NCBI GenBank assembly: GCA_964430365.1
Contig: CAYSEU010000001.1
Coordinates: forward strand, 1-48,908
Source of the DNA: JAVEVH01 sp964430365
Lineage (GTDB): Bacteria; Patescibacteriota; Dojkabacteria; SC72
Direction: 5' to 3'
DNA: 48,908 bases
Part shown: positions 1-7,620 of the stretch, piece after piece
Layout: every line of letters begins with the position of its first letter
How positions within the stretch are numbered: position 1 is the stretch's first letter
Made by a program: the position numbers and the translations under genes
The notes under the pieces: model-generated
What the model saw: only the letters and a program-made list of their open reading frames with translations
Database searches by the model: none
What the model was told of the DNA's origin: nothing

Positions 1-320
1 GAGTTAAGATCTTGCCCATTTTCAATTAGTTTTACATCATCCATCAAATTTTGGAGATTCTCGTACTTAATAGCATTCTTCTTCCAAGTCTCATTCTCTA
101 AAATACCTACTTGAGAATTAATCTCTGATGTAAGATCATTGTTTCTACCATCCATTACTATTCTTAATGCAAATACAACAAGAACAACAATTTGCACTAT
201 TAATAGGAGATTTTTACCAATCGTAGCTAACCAATTAACAGATGTAAAAACAACACTCTCAGAAGCACCTACTGGCTGTAAGAAATTTATTGATTTGTCC
301 TCCTTTTTTCCTGTTATCAT
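1..320 (-). CDS. PilN-like type IV pilus assembly membrane protein (3' end outside window)
   Basis: The first 106 codons are visible; the gene runs off the left edge. The start is the ATG at 320-318, 39 nt after the metG stop. The protein has a short cytoplasmic tail (residues 1-35), one hydrophobic helix (about 37-56, rich in L/I/V), then a polar helical stretch likely to be a coiled coil. That layout, including an INFLQP-type N-terminal tail, is the one of PilN, the bitopic inner-membrane protein linking the PilM actin-like protein to PilO in type IV pili. The family call rests on topology and my recollection of CPR PilN-like proteins, so it is moderate. A minus-strand TATAAT at 348-353 could be its promoter. 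The octamer ACTGCCCA abuts its start codon (321-328) and recurs before dnaA and dnaN. Confidence 0.55.
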   Translation of the reverse strand, partial: MITGKKEDKSINFLQPVGASESVVFTSVNWLATIGKNLLLIVQIVVLVVFALRIVMDGRNNDLTSEINSQVGILENETWKKNAIKYENLQNLMDDVKLIENGQDLN

Positions 321-359
321 TGGGCAGTAAGTTTGATTACTAAATCTATTATATAGTAA

Positions 360-1805
360 CTATATCTTCTTGAAAAGAATTATCCTTTCTTTTTTCTTTA
401 GGGCATTTTCTGCTTTCTTACAACTTTCTGGTAGTATAGGGGAATAGAGATGTATGACCACTTTTAATAGATAGCTAAGGTTGTTAAGAATTAACTCTCT
501 GTGCTTAGTATCTACAGATTTACTCCATGGTTCTTTTTCCGTTATATATTTATTACCCCAATCTGCCAGTTCATCTATACTTTCTCCTGCCAAAGCTATC
601 TCGTACTCTTCATATAGATTTTCAATCTTTTCTCTATATCTATCTACTTTCCCTTTGAAATCTTTTTCTAAGACACCTTCCCTATTAATCTCCACCCCAT
701 TACTTTGTGCTAAATGTATTACTCTGTTTAGTAAGTTACCGTAGTTGTCTGCTAATCTTGAATTATACATATTAATAAGGTCATCTTCTTTGTATGAAGA
801 ATCTGAGAAGGTTGATATCCCTACAAGTAAGTAAAATCTTACAATCTCTGCACCAAACTTCTCCTCTTGATCAAATGGAGATATTACATTACCCTTTGAT
901 TTAGCCATCTTAGTACCATCAGGACCAAGTACCATACCATGTTCTAAAAGTTTTAGACTTTGTTTTAGTCCAACTGAAGCCAACATCCCTTGCCATATCG
1001 CACCTTGAAATCTTAAGTTATCTGGTCCAAAGAGTTGTATACCGGGCCACCATTCATTTAATTTTTTCTCATCTGTTCCAAAACCAATTACATTAACATA
1101 GTTAGTTAATGCATCAAACCATACATAGAAGACCTGTGAAGGATCCTCTGGAACCTCTATACCCCAAGGTAAGTTCTCCCTTAATCTAGATATACTGATA
1201 TCTTCCAATTCTTCGATAATCTTTTTTAATTCTTCAACCTTTTGTTTAGGTTTTAATACCTCTGGCTCTATTTCTAACCATTTAAGTAAATGCTCTTTGT
1301 AAGAAGAAAGTTTAAAGAAGTAATTTTCTTCATCTCTTTCCTCTGGAATAGTTCCGTGATCTGGACATTTGCCATCTACTAACTCCTTTTCTGTAATAAA
1401 TCTTTCACATCCTACACAGTATTTACCAGAGTATTTCTTTTTGTATATATCACCATTGGCATTACATTTCTTCCAGAATTCTTGTGCAGCCTTATGATGT
1501 TTCTCATCAGAGGTCCTATAGAAGTTGTCATATTCTACAAAAAATAGCTTACAGAAATCCATAAATCTTTTAGCATACTTATCTACAAAGTCCTTAATCT
1601 CTAACCCTTCCTCTTTAGCCTTCCTATATATCTTTAAACCATGTTCATCTGTACCTACATTAAAAAACACATTCTCCTTTCCCAATTTATGCTTGAAGAA
1701 TCTAGATATTGCATCTGCTTGTACAAACTCTAAAGCATGCCCTATATGAGGTTCTGCATTTACATAGGGGAGTGTAGTTGTAATGTATAGTTTCTTTCTG
1801 TCCAT
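360..1805 (-). CDS. metG: Methionyl-tRNA synthetase
   Basis: A class I synthetase that charges initiator and elongator tRNA-Met in the cytoplasm. The HIGH signature is at residues 20-23 (PHIGHA). A single zinc knuckle starts at C130 and C133 and is completed by a CPDH around 149. The KMSKS loop reads KMAKS (299-303), a conservative variant. The catalytic aspartates and the WFDALTNY segment are present. At 481 aa it is the short form: the C-terminal EMAP/Arc1p-like tRNA-binding domain of many bacterial enzymes is absent, which suits a reduced genome. No Shine-Dalgarno precedes the ATG. A minus-strand TATAAT lies about 26 nt upstream (1832-1837). The PilN-like gene follows 39 nt downstream. Confidence 0.96.
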   Translation of the reverse strand: MDRKKLYITTTLPYVNAEPHIGHALEFVQADAISRFFKHKLGKENVFFNVGTDEHGLKIYRKAKEEGLEIKDFVDKYAKRFMDFCKLFFVEYDNFYRTSDEKHHKAAQEFWKKCNANGDIYKKKYSGKYCVGCERFITEKELVDGKCPDHGTIPEERDEENYFFKLSSYKEHLLKWLEIEPEVLKPKQKVEELKKIIEELEDISISRLRENLPWGIEVPEDPSQVFYVWFDALTNYVNVIGFGTDEKKLNEWWPGIQLFGPDNLRFQGAIWQGMLASVGLKQSLKLLEHGMVLGPDGTKMAKSKGNVISPFDQEEKFGAEIVRFYLLVGISTFSDSSYKEDDLINMYNSRLADNYGNLLNRVIHLAQSNGVEINREGVLEKDFKGKVDRYREKIENLYEEYEIALAGESIDELADWGNKYITEKEPWSKSVDTKHRELILNNLSYLLKVVIHLYSPILPESCKKAENALKKKERIILFKKI

Positions 1806-1904
1806 CTTATTCTATTTCTTAATTATGTCTTGATTATATATCTAAATCCCTTTTATTAAAAATCTCTATTCCAAACTAACCAGTAATTTGATATAAATCT
1901 GATT

Positions 1905-1911
1905 AAGGAGG
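1905..1911 (+). promoter_or_regulatory. Strong Shine-Dalgarno (AAGGAGG)
   Basis: A seven-base exact match to the anti-Shine-Dalgarno complement, spaced 5 nt from the ATG at 1917. I noticed no comparable site before the other genes here, so it decides the reality and the start of the 39-aa gene. Confidence 0.75.
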
Positions 1912-1916
1912 GCACT

Positions 1917-2036
1917 ATGAAAACTCTCAAAGGTATTTCCCGTTCAACGGGTAATGGCACTTCTCTTATGAAAAAAGATGAAGAGAAGAAAAAGCAAAAA
2001 CCAACTGCCAAAGAAAGGGGTTGGGGAAAGCGTTGA
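1917..2036 (+). CDS. 39-aa basic small protein with a perfect Shine-Dalgarno
   Basis: ATG at 1917 to TGA at 2034, antiparallel to metG and valS. AAGGAGG (1905-1911) stands 5 nt before the ATG, an optimal ribosome binding site in a window where almost no other gene has one. The protein begins MKTLKGISRSTGNGTS, has a lysine/glutamate-rich middle (KKDEEKKKQK) and ends KERGWGKR; it is very basic with no hydrophobic segment, so it is probably cytosolic and perhaps RNA- or ribosome-associated. A weak promoter (TTCCAA, 17 nt, TATAAA at 1892-1897) would give a very short leader. I do not recognise the family. The ribosome binding site makes translation likely, but homology is untested. Confidence 0.6.
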   Translation: MKTLKGISRSTGNGTSLMKKDEEKKKQKPTAKERGWGKR

Positions 2037-2037
2037 G

Positions 2038-2049
2038 AGGAGGTGATCC
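2038..2049 (+). promoter_or_regulatory. 12-nt complement of the 16S rRNA 3' tail
   Basis: AGGAGGTGATCC begins one base after the stop of the 39-aa gene and is the exact complement of the canonical 16S 3' end GGATCACCTCCT. No useful reading frame follows: a GTG at 2044 gives only seven codons. Its position after a stop codon, not before a start, is unexplained. It could pair with ribosomes in a plus-strand transcript or be chance. The sequence is seen; the role is not known. Confidence 0.4.
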
Positions 2050-2054
2050 TTTCT

Positions 2055-4337
2055 CTACTTAACTAATAACTGTTGAGACATTAAGGTCCCATCTGCTAGT
2101 TTTAGCTCTACTAACTCTTGCCATACAGATTCAGTAATGAAAGGAATAAAGGGGTGCATAATCTTTAAATTCTCTTTAAGAATATAGAGGAGCTCGGCTA
2201 ATTTTGATATTCTTTCCTCTGAGCCCACCTCTTTACCCTGTATCTCTTGTTTAATTTCCTCTATCCATATATCACATACAGTATGCCAGAAGAATTCTCT
2301 AATATCTTCTGCTCCGAGATTAAATTGGTATTTCTCTAAATATTTAACTACCTTAGATATATATTCCTTTGTTTTTTCAATTCTCTTACTCTTAGTATCA
2401 ACTTCAAATTTAGAAATCTTTTCTAATTCTGAATCATCAATATTCATTAGTATAAATCTAGAAGCATTCCATATCTTGTTAACAAAGTTTCTGTTACCCT
2501 TAATCTTTTCCTCTCTAAGCGGAGCATTAGAACCAGGGAGTGCATCACTAAAATACCAAAGTCTTAAGGAATCTGCCCCATACTTACCAATCATCTCACT
2601 AGGCTCTACACCATTACCCTTAGATTTAGACATCTTACTACCATCAGAAGCAAGTATTAAACCGTGAAGGAAGATTACTCCAAATGGTGCCATACCCGTA
2701 TTGTATATGCCCATCATCATCATTCTTGCAGACCACCAGTAAAGAATATCTCTAGCATGAATCATCATTTGAGTTGGATAGTATTTCTTAAAATCTCCAC
2801 CCTCAATACTTCCTAAAGTAGTGTAAGGTAATTGACTAGAGCTAAACCAGGTATCAAACATATCTATTTCTGCTTCCCATACACCTGACTTATCAGGGGC
2901 TTCCTCTCCAAGATATATCTCACCCGTACCCTTAACTTTAATATTCATCTCTTTTTCATACTCTTTAATATCTTTCCCTTCATTTTCTTTTAACCAATCA
3001 TAAAGTTTCTTTCCCCCACTATACCAAACAGGTATTCTTTGACCCCACCAAAGTTGCCTTGATATACACCAGGGTTGAATATTTTCAAAGAAATATTCTA
3101 ATGCTCTCTGTTGTCCAAGGGGTATTACATATGTATCCTTTTTCTTTAAAGCTTGGAGTGCATTCTTAGCTAAAGGTTTAACATCAACATACCACTGATT
3201 TGAAATGATTGGCTCTATTGGTGTTCTACATCTTTCGCATACTGCAACATCATGTTTAATATTTTGAATATCTGTAAGTAGTCCTAACTCATCTAACTCA
3301 TTACACAAAGCTTTAGAGCACTCTAACGTATCCATCCCTATAAATCTCTCAGGTATATCTCCCTCCATCTTAGCTTCCCCATTTATTACATTCCTTACCT
3401 CTAATCTATGTTTTTTACCAATCTCAAAATCGATAGGGGAGTGAGCAGGGGTAACCTTAACAGCACCTGTACCCATTTCCATATCTACATCTTCATCAGC
3501 AATGATTGTAATCTCCCTATCTGCAATTGGAAGTAATACTTTTTTACCAATGAATGGAGCATATCTCTCATCTTTAGGATTAACAGCAACAGCAGTATCT
3601 CCTAACATTGTTTCAGGTCTAGAAGTAGCTACAGTAATACCAATGTTATCAAATTTCTTTTTAGCTAACTCTTGGTCTTCTTTCTCCACAAATGGATATA
3701 CAATATATGCAAATATCCCTCTTCTTTCTTCATGCTCTGTATCTACATCTGCTAAGGCAGTCTTACACTGTGGACACTGATTTACAATCCTCTTGTCCCT
3801 ATATATTAATCCTTCTTTAAACATTCTATAGAAAGTCTCATACACAATCTTTGTTAATTTAGGATCTAGAGTAAAGTACTCTCTTGAGTAATCTGCAGAA
3901 AGACCAATATTTTTTTCTTGAGCTCTTGCATTTGCAGCATTCTTTAAGCTAAATTCATAGCATCTTCTGTAAAACTCTTCTCTACCTAAATCGCACTTCT
4001 CTATACCTTTCTCTTTTAATACCTTTGTAAAAGATGTCTCTGTTTGAATACCAGCATGATCTTTACCAGGGAGAAGTAGGGTAGGATGCCCTGTCATTCT
4101 CTTAAATCTACCCATTACATCCTGAAATGAGTAACCACACATATGACCAATATGTAAATTAGCATTAGCATTAGGAGGAGGTAGTATTATTGTAAAAGGT
4201 TCTTTAATATCAATCCCCCTCTCTTTAAAATACTCCTCCATTTTCTCAGGATTACTTAGTTGGGATTTCTCCCAAAGTTTTGTAATCTTTTCTTCTTCAA
4301 TATTTGAATCAAATGCTTTAGGTATTTCTTTTCTCAT
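2055..4337 (-). CDS. valS: Valyl-tRNA synthetase
   Basis: A class I synthetase that charges tRNA-Val. HIGH is at residues 62-65 (NLHIGH), the CP1 editing domain contains TSRPETMLGDTA near residue 240, and KMSKS is at 568-572. An anticodon-binding helical domain follows. At 760 aa it is well short of the usual 860-950 aa: the C-terminal coiled-coil arm that contacts the tRNA-Val elbow appears to be missing. The ATG at 4337 lies just downstream of a T-box leader and its terminator, so expression should respond to uncharged tRNA-Val. There is no Shine-Dalgarno; the start is set by the conserved N-terminus (KAFDSNIEEEKITKLWE). Confidence 0.96.
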   Translation of the reverse strand: MRKEIPKAFDSNIEEEKITKLWEKSQLSNPEKMEEYFKERGIDIKEPFTIILPPPNANANLHIGHMCGYSFQDVMGRFKRMTGHPTLLLPGKDHAGIQTETSFTKVLKEKGIEKCDLGREEFYRRCYEFSLKNAANARAQEKNIGLSADYSREYFTLDPKLTKIVYETFYRMFKEGLIYRDKRIVNQCPQCKTALADVDTEHEERRGIFAYIVYPFVEKEDQELAKKKFDNIGITVATSRPETMLGDTAVAVNPKDERYAPFIGKKVLLPIADREITIIADEDVDMEMGTGAVKVTPAHSPIDFEIGKKHRLEVRNVINGEAKMEGDIPERFIGMDTLECSKALCNELDELGLLTDIQNIKHDVAVCERCRTPIEPIISNQWYVDVKPLAKNALQALKKKDTYVIPLGQQRALEYFFENIQPWCISRQLWWGQRIPVWYSGGKKLYDWLKENEGKDIKEYEKEMNIKVKGTGEIYLGEEAPDKSGVWEAEIDMFDTWFSSSQLPYTTLGSIEGGDFKKYYPTQMMIHARDILYWWSARMMMMGIYNTGMAPFGVIFLHGLILASDGSKMSKSKGNGVEPSEMIGKYGADSLRLWYFSDALPGSNAPLREEKIKGNRNFVNKIWNASRFILMNIDDSELEKISKFEVDTKSKRIEKTKEYISKVVKYLEKYQFNLGAEDIREFFWHTVCDIWIEEIKQEIQGKEVGSEERISKLAELLYILKENLKIMHPFIPFITESVWQELVELKLADGTLMSQQLLVK

Positions 4338-4572
4338 TTTTTACATAGATATATATATTAAAAAGGCCCCTACATTAAAATATATATCATACATATATAC
4401 TCTAATGTAAGGGCGAATATCGCGATACCACCTTACTCTCTTGATACATTACTGTATTAAGCTTAGTGACCACATACCTGGTCTTCCTACTTTACAGTTA
4501 GGATCTGTTAGGTTCTACTCTCTTTAAGATTTCTTCCTAATCCCTCCAAGATGACTAATCCTGTATTAACGG
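4338..4572 (-). ncRNA. T-box riboswitch leader of valS
   Basis: Read on the minus strand, AAGGTGGTATCGCG (4434-4421) matches the T-box consensus AGGGTGGNACCGCG. Its UGGU bulge would pair with tRNA 3' ends ending ACCA, which fits tRNA-Val with A73. The antiterminator pairs GTAAGG with CCTTAC (4435-4407). The competing terminator pairs CCCTTACATTA (4413-4403) with TAATGTAGGGG (4377-4367), followed by a T run (4364-4360). A small hairpin ATACA-GTAA-TGTAT just upstream would be stem III. I could not fold stem I or fix the specifier codon with confidence; a GTC is present at 4470-4468. Known T-boxes act by transcription antitermination on uncharged tRNA. Confidence 0.88.
4360..4414 (-). terminator. 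T-box-controlled intrinsic terminator
   Basis: An 11-bp stem (4403-4413 with 4367-4377, one U.G pair) encloses an AU-rich loop and is followed on the minus strand by a run of T. It overlaps the antiterminator strand at 4407-4413, so the two folds exclude each other. Confidence 0.85.
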
Positions 4573-4578
4573 TCCCCC

Positions 4579-4587
4579 ATTATACCA
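4579..4587 (-). promoter_or_regulatory. Extended -10 promoter of the valS T-box leader
   Basis: Minus-strand TGGTATAAT, a perfect extended -10. Transcription should start near 4572 and give a leader of about 235 nt. No good -35 is seen at 17 nt. It is divergent from the rnj promoter 30 bp away. Confidence 0.7.
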
Positions 4588-4614
4588 TCTCTCTAATGCC
4601 ACAGAAAGGAGATG

Positions 4615-4623
4615 TGATATAAT
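4615..4623 (+). promoter_or_regulatory. Extended -10 promoter of rnj
   Basis: TGATATAAT, with only 6 nt between the hexamer and the rnj ATG at 4630. The predicted transcription start falls on or next to the start codon, so the mRNA should be leaderless. Confidence 0.7.
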
Positions 4624-4629
4624 CGGGAG

Positions 4630-6330
4630 ATGAATAAACAAAACAAGAGATTCTTTAAAAGGGACGAGGAATTAAAACTATGTACTCTTTCTGGTACTGC
4701 AGAAATAGGTAGAAACTGTAACTTTGTAGAAATGGGTAATGAGATAGTCATCATAGATGCAGGATACTCCTTCCCAGGACAAGAGATGTACGGTATTGAT
4801 TACTTAATACCTAATCTAAAGTATTTAAAAAAGAATAAAAAGAAGGTAAAGGCCATATTAATTACACATGGGCACTTAGATCATACAGGCGCCTTAAGAT
4901 GGATGCTACCCGATTTAGATTTCCCTCCAATATATGCAGGTGATTTTGCAAAAGCTCTAATAGAAGAGAGACTTGAGGAATACAATTTAAAGAATAAGAC
5001 TAAGATTACAGGGGTAAATAGATCTACAACACTAAAAATAGGGAATAACTTTAAAGCTACATTTGTAGGTATAAATCATAGTATCCCAGATTCTTTCTCA
5101 ATCTTTCTACAAACCCCTAAGGGTAATATCTTCTTTTCAGGAGATTATAAAATAGATACACAACCAACAAGTGAATTAGAAGCAGACTATGAGAAACTTA
5201 AATCACTAAGAGGAAGGGTCGATGTAGCATTAATGGATAGTACAAACGCATCTAATACTGGTAAATCTCCATCTGAAACAGAGGTCTTCAAAAATTTAGA
5301 AAGGGTCATTGGTAAAGTAGAGGGTAGGGTAATAGTAGCTGCCTTCTCGTCATTACTAACTAGGCTTTACTCTTTGTTTGAGATAGCGAAAAAAACTAAT
5401 CGTAAGATTGTAATATCTGGTAGAAGCTTAGAACAAACAATCTCTATTGCTAGTAGACAAGGATATATTAAAATACCTCAAGGACTAATAATAAAGGAAA
5501 GGGAGATAAATAAGTATAAAGATAATGAATTAATGATTCTTTGTACTGGAAGCCAAGGAGAAAAATATGCTGCTTTAAATAGAATATCCCTTGGTACACA
5601 TAAATATATAAAAATTAAAAAAGGAGACCTTGTATTAATGTCTTCATCTGAAATACCTGAAAATGTAAGCAACATTGAAAAAATGACAGACAGATTAATA
5701 TCTTTAGGATCTGATTTAATTAAAGATACAATAGAGACTAAGATACACTCCACAGGGCATGGCAACCAAGAAGATATGCAAATAATGTTTGATTTAATAA
5801 AACCTAATGCGGTAATGCCTATACATGGTCCCCTAACATTTAGATATTTTAATAAGAAAAACTATGTATCTTGGGGAATGAAAGACGAAAACGTTTACCT
5901 CACTGATGATGGTGTAGTTTGGATCTTTAATGGCAAGAGTTGGAGAAAAGGTAAACCTGTTGAATCTAAACCAATACTAATAGACGGGCTTGGGGTAGGA
6001 GATACAGGTGAGATAGTCTTAAAAGATAGGGAACAGCTCTCTGAATACGGTATGTTTGTTGTAATACTAAACCTTAGCGCTCAAACACACAGATTAATAG
6101 GTAAACCTCAATTTGTTTCTAGGGGGTTCATATATATGAAAAAGTCACAAGAGATGTTAAAAGAGATACAGACCATAATATATGATGTACATAGAGATTG
6201 GGAACAGAAGTCTAAAAATAGTAAAAAGTATGAATATGATACACTCAAAGAGAACATGGAAAAAGAAATTGGTAAATATATATACAAAAAAACTGAGAGA
6301 GAACCAATAATTCTAATTGTTACTGTATAG
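4630..6330 (+). CDS. rnj: Ribonuclease J
   Basis: A metallo-beta-lactamase/beta-CASP ribonuclease with endonuclease and 5'-3' exonuclease activity, the main mRNA-decay and RNA-maturation enzyme where RNase E is absent. The zinc motif HGHLDH is at residues 80-85, FSGDYKID follows, and the beta-CASP segment includes the STGHGNQED and PIHGP motifs. At 566 aa it has the normal length, including the C-terminal domain. No Shine-Dalgarno exists; the ATG lies 6 nt after an extended -10, so the transcript is probably leaderless. The next gene starts 31 nt downstream with its own promoter. Confidence 0.95.
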   Translation: MNKQNKRFFKRDEELKLCTLSGTAEIGRNCNFVEMGNEIVIIDAGYSFPGQEMYGIDYLIPNLKYLKKNKKKVKAILITHGHLDHTGALRWMLPDLDFPPIYAGDFAKALIEERLEEYNLKNKTKITGVNRSTTLKIGNNFKATFVGINHSIPDSFSIFLQTPKGNIFFSGDYKIDTQPTSELEADYEKLKSLRGRVDVALMDSTNASNTGKSPSETEVFKNLERVIGKVEGRVIVAAFSSLLTRLYSLFEIAKKTNRKIVISGRSLEQTISIASRQGYIKIPQGLIIKEREINKYKDNELMILCTGSQGEKYAALNRISLGTHKYIKIKKGDLVLMSSSEIPENVSNIEKMTDRLISLGSDLIKDTIETKIHSTGHGNQEDMQIMFDLIKPNAVMPIHGPLTFRYFNKKNYVSWGMKDENVYLTDDGVVWIFNGKSWRKGKPVESKPILIDGLGVGDTGEIVLKDREQLSEYGMFVVILNLSAQTHRLIGKPQFVSRGFIYMKKSQEMLKEIQTIIYDVHRDWEQKSKNSKKYEYDTLKENMEKEIGKYIYKKTEREPIILIVTV

Positions 6331-6344
6331 ACTCTTTGTATTAA

Positions 6345-6353
6345 TGATATAAT
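6345..6353 (+). promoter_or_regulatory. Extended -10 promoter of the FtsA/PilM-like gene
   Basis: TGATATAAT, 8 nt before the ATG at 6362, so a leader of only about 0-2 nt is predicted. Confidence 0.65.
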
Positions 6354-6361
6354 TCAAAGAT

Positions 6362-7618
6362 ATGATAAAACTGCCAAGTCTAAAATCGAAAAAGAGCAAT
6401 CTTTTAGATGGAATAACTCCCATTGTTGCACTTGATATAGGTACTGAAAGTATTAAAAGTTTGCTCTTCACAATAGGAGAATACGGAGTATCCGTAAATA
6501 GAATCTCTAGAATACAACAACAACAGCATGCAATGAGAAGTGGAATAATTACTAACTTAGATACAGTATTAGAAAATTGTAAGTTAGCTATTAATCAACT
6601 CCTAAGTAATCTAAAAGTAGAAGAGTATCCTAAGAGAGTAATTATGGGTATTGCAGGAGAATATATTCAAGGAGTATCCATTGTTGTTAATTACGAAAGA
6701 GAAGAGAACTTTGAAAAAGAGGTTACTAAAAAAGAACAGGATAGAATCATTACTCAAGTAAAATCTCAGATAGCAGAAAATGGTAAAGATGATTTAAGTT
6801 TAAGAACTGGACTTAGAAATGAAGATATTGAGATATTACATATTACACCAACAGGTTTAGAGATAGGGGGTATGCCAGTAAATACATTAATCGGGTATAA
6901 AGGCAGAGAGGTTAAGTTAAATTTCTATGCCTCTTTTGCTCCTAAAACATATACTGAGGCTTTAAGAAAGGTTGCCTCATCTCTCAATTTAGAAGTTTTA
7001 GGAATTGTATCCCAACCATTTGCAGTAGCAAGGGCACATGCAGGGGGAGATAATACTAATTTCTCAGCAATCTTCATTGATATAGGGGGAGGTACTACTG
7101 ATGTCGCTATCGTTAAAAATGGTAATGTAGCAGAAACACAAATGTTTGCATTTGGGGGTAGAGTATTTACTAAAGAGTTAGCGAAATTAACAGATTCAGA
7201 TTACAGACATGCTGAACAGAGAAAGATTAAATACTCTGAGAAAGAACTACCTAAAGAGATATTAAGACAGGTACAAAAAACTATGTATCCCACCGCAGGC
7301 CTTTGGATGAGGACATTAAAGGCTGCTTTAGAGAACTGTGAAGATGTTGGCTCCCTGCCTACACAGATATATCTATGTGGTGGAGGAGCATTACTACCTG
7401 ATATTAAGCAAGCATTAATGGAATTTCCTTGGAAGAAATATTTACCCATTGCAGTTGTTCCTAAGATAGATATGTTTACACCAAATCTACTAGGGTCCGT
7501 TGTAGATAATAGTGGAGATTTACAAAATCTTTACGACATTACACCGGCCTCCTTAGCCAAATTCCTCTATGATATGGAAATAGATAGGAAGAAAAAGAAT
7601 ATAAATTGGGAAGTATAA
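6362..7618 (+). CDS. FtsA/PilM-family actin-like ATPase
   Basis: An actin/Hsp70-fold ATPase. The phosphate-1 loop ALDIGTES is near residues 23-30, the phosphate-2 loop FIDIGGGTTD near 238-247, and the adenosine motif CGGGALLPD near 330-340. The region between about 105 and 195 fits the SHS2/1C insertion typical of FtsA and PilM. FtsA would tether FtsZ to the membrane in cell division; PilM would sit under the pilus platform with PilN. No ftsZ is adjacent, and a PilN-like gene is present about 6 kb away. The sequence alone does not separate the two roles; the strong conservation of FtsA loops slightly favours FtsA. The C-terminus is lysine-rich and lacks a clear amphipathic helix. Confidence 0.75.
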   Translation: MIKLPSLKSKKSNLLDGITPIVALDIGTESIKSLLFTIGEYGVSVNRISRIQQQQHAMRSGIITNLDTVLENCKLAINQLLSNLKVEEYPKRVIMGIAGEYIQGVSIVVNYEREENFEKEVTKKEQDRIITQVKSQIAENGKDDLSLRTGLRNEDIEILHITPTGLEIGGMPVNTLIGYKGREVKLNFYASFAPKTYTEALRKVASSLNLEVLGIVSQPFAVARAHAGGDNTNFSAIFIDIGGGTTDVAIVKNGNVAETQMFAFGGRVFTKELAKLTDSDYRHAEQRKIKYSEKELPKEILRQVQKTMYPTAGLWMRTLKAALENCEDVGSLPTQIYLCGGGALLPDIKQALMEFPWKKYLPIAVVPKIDMFTPNLLGSVVDNSGDLQNLYDITPASLAKFLYDMEIDRKKKNINWEV

Positions 7619-7620
7619 AT

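Noticed and set aside
139..330. 63-codon plus-strand open frame
   Set aside because: It lies antisense to the PilN-like gene, whose hydrophobic helix and start context are far more gene-like.
2035..2056. Hairpin after the 39-aa gene as a terminator
   Set aside because: The stem is imperfect and lacks a T run; the 16S-tail complement explains the sequence better.
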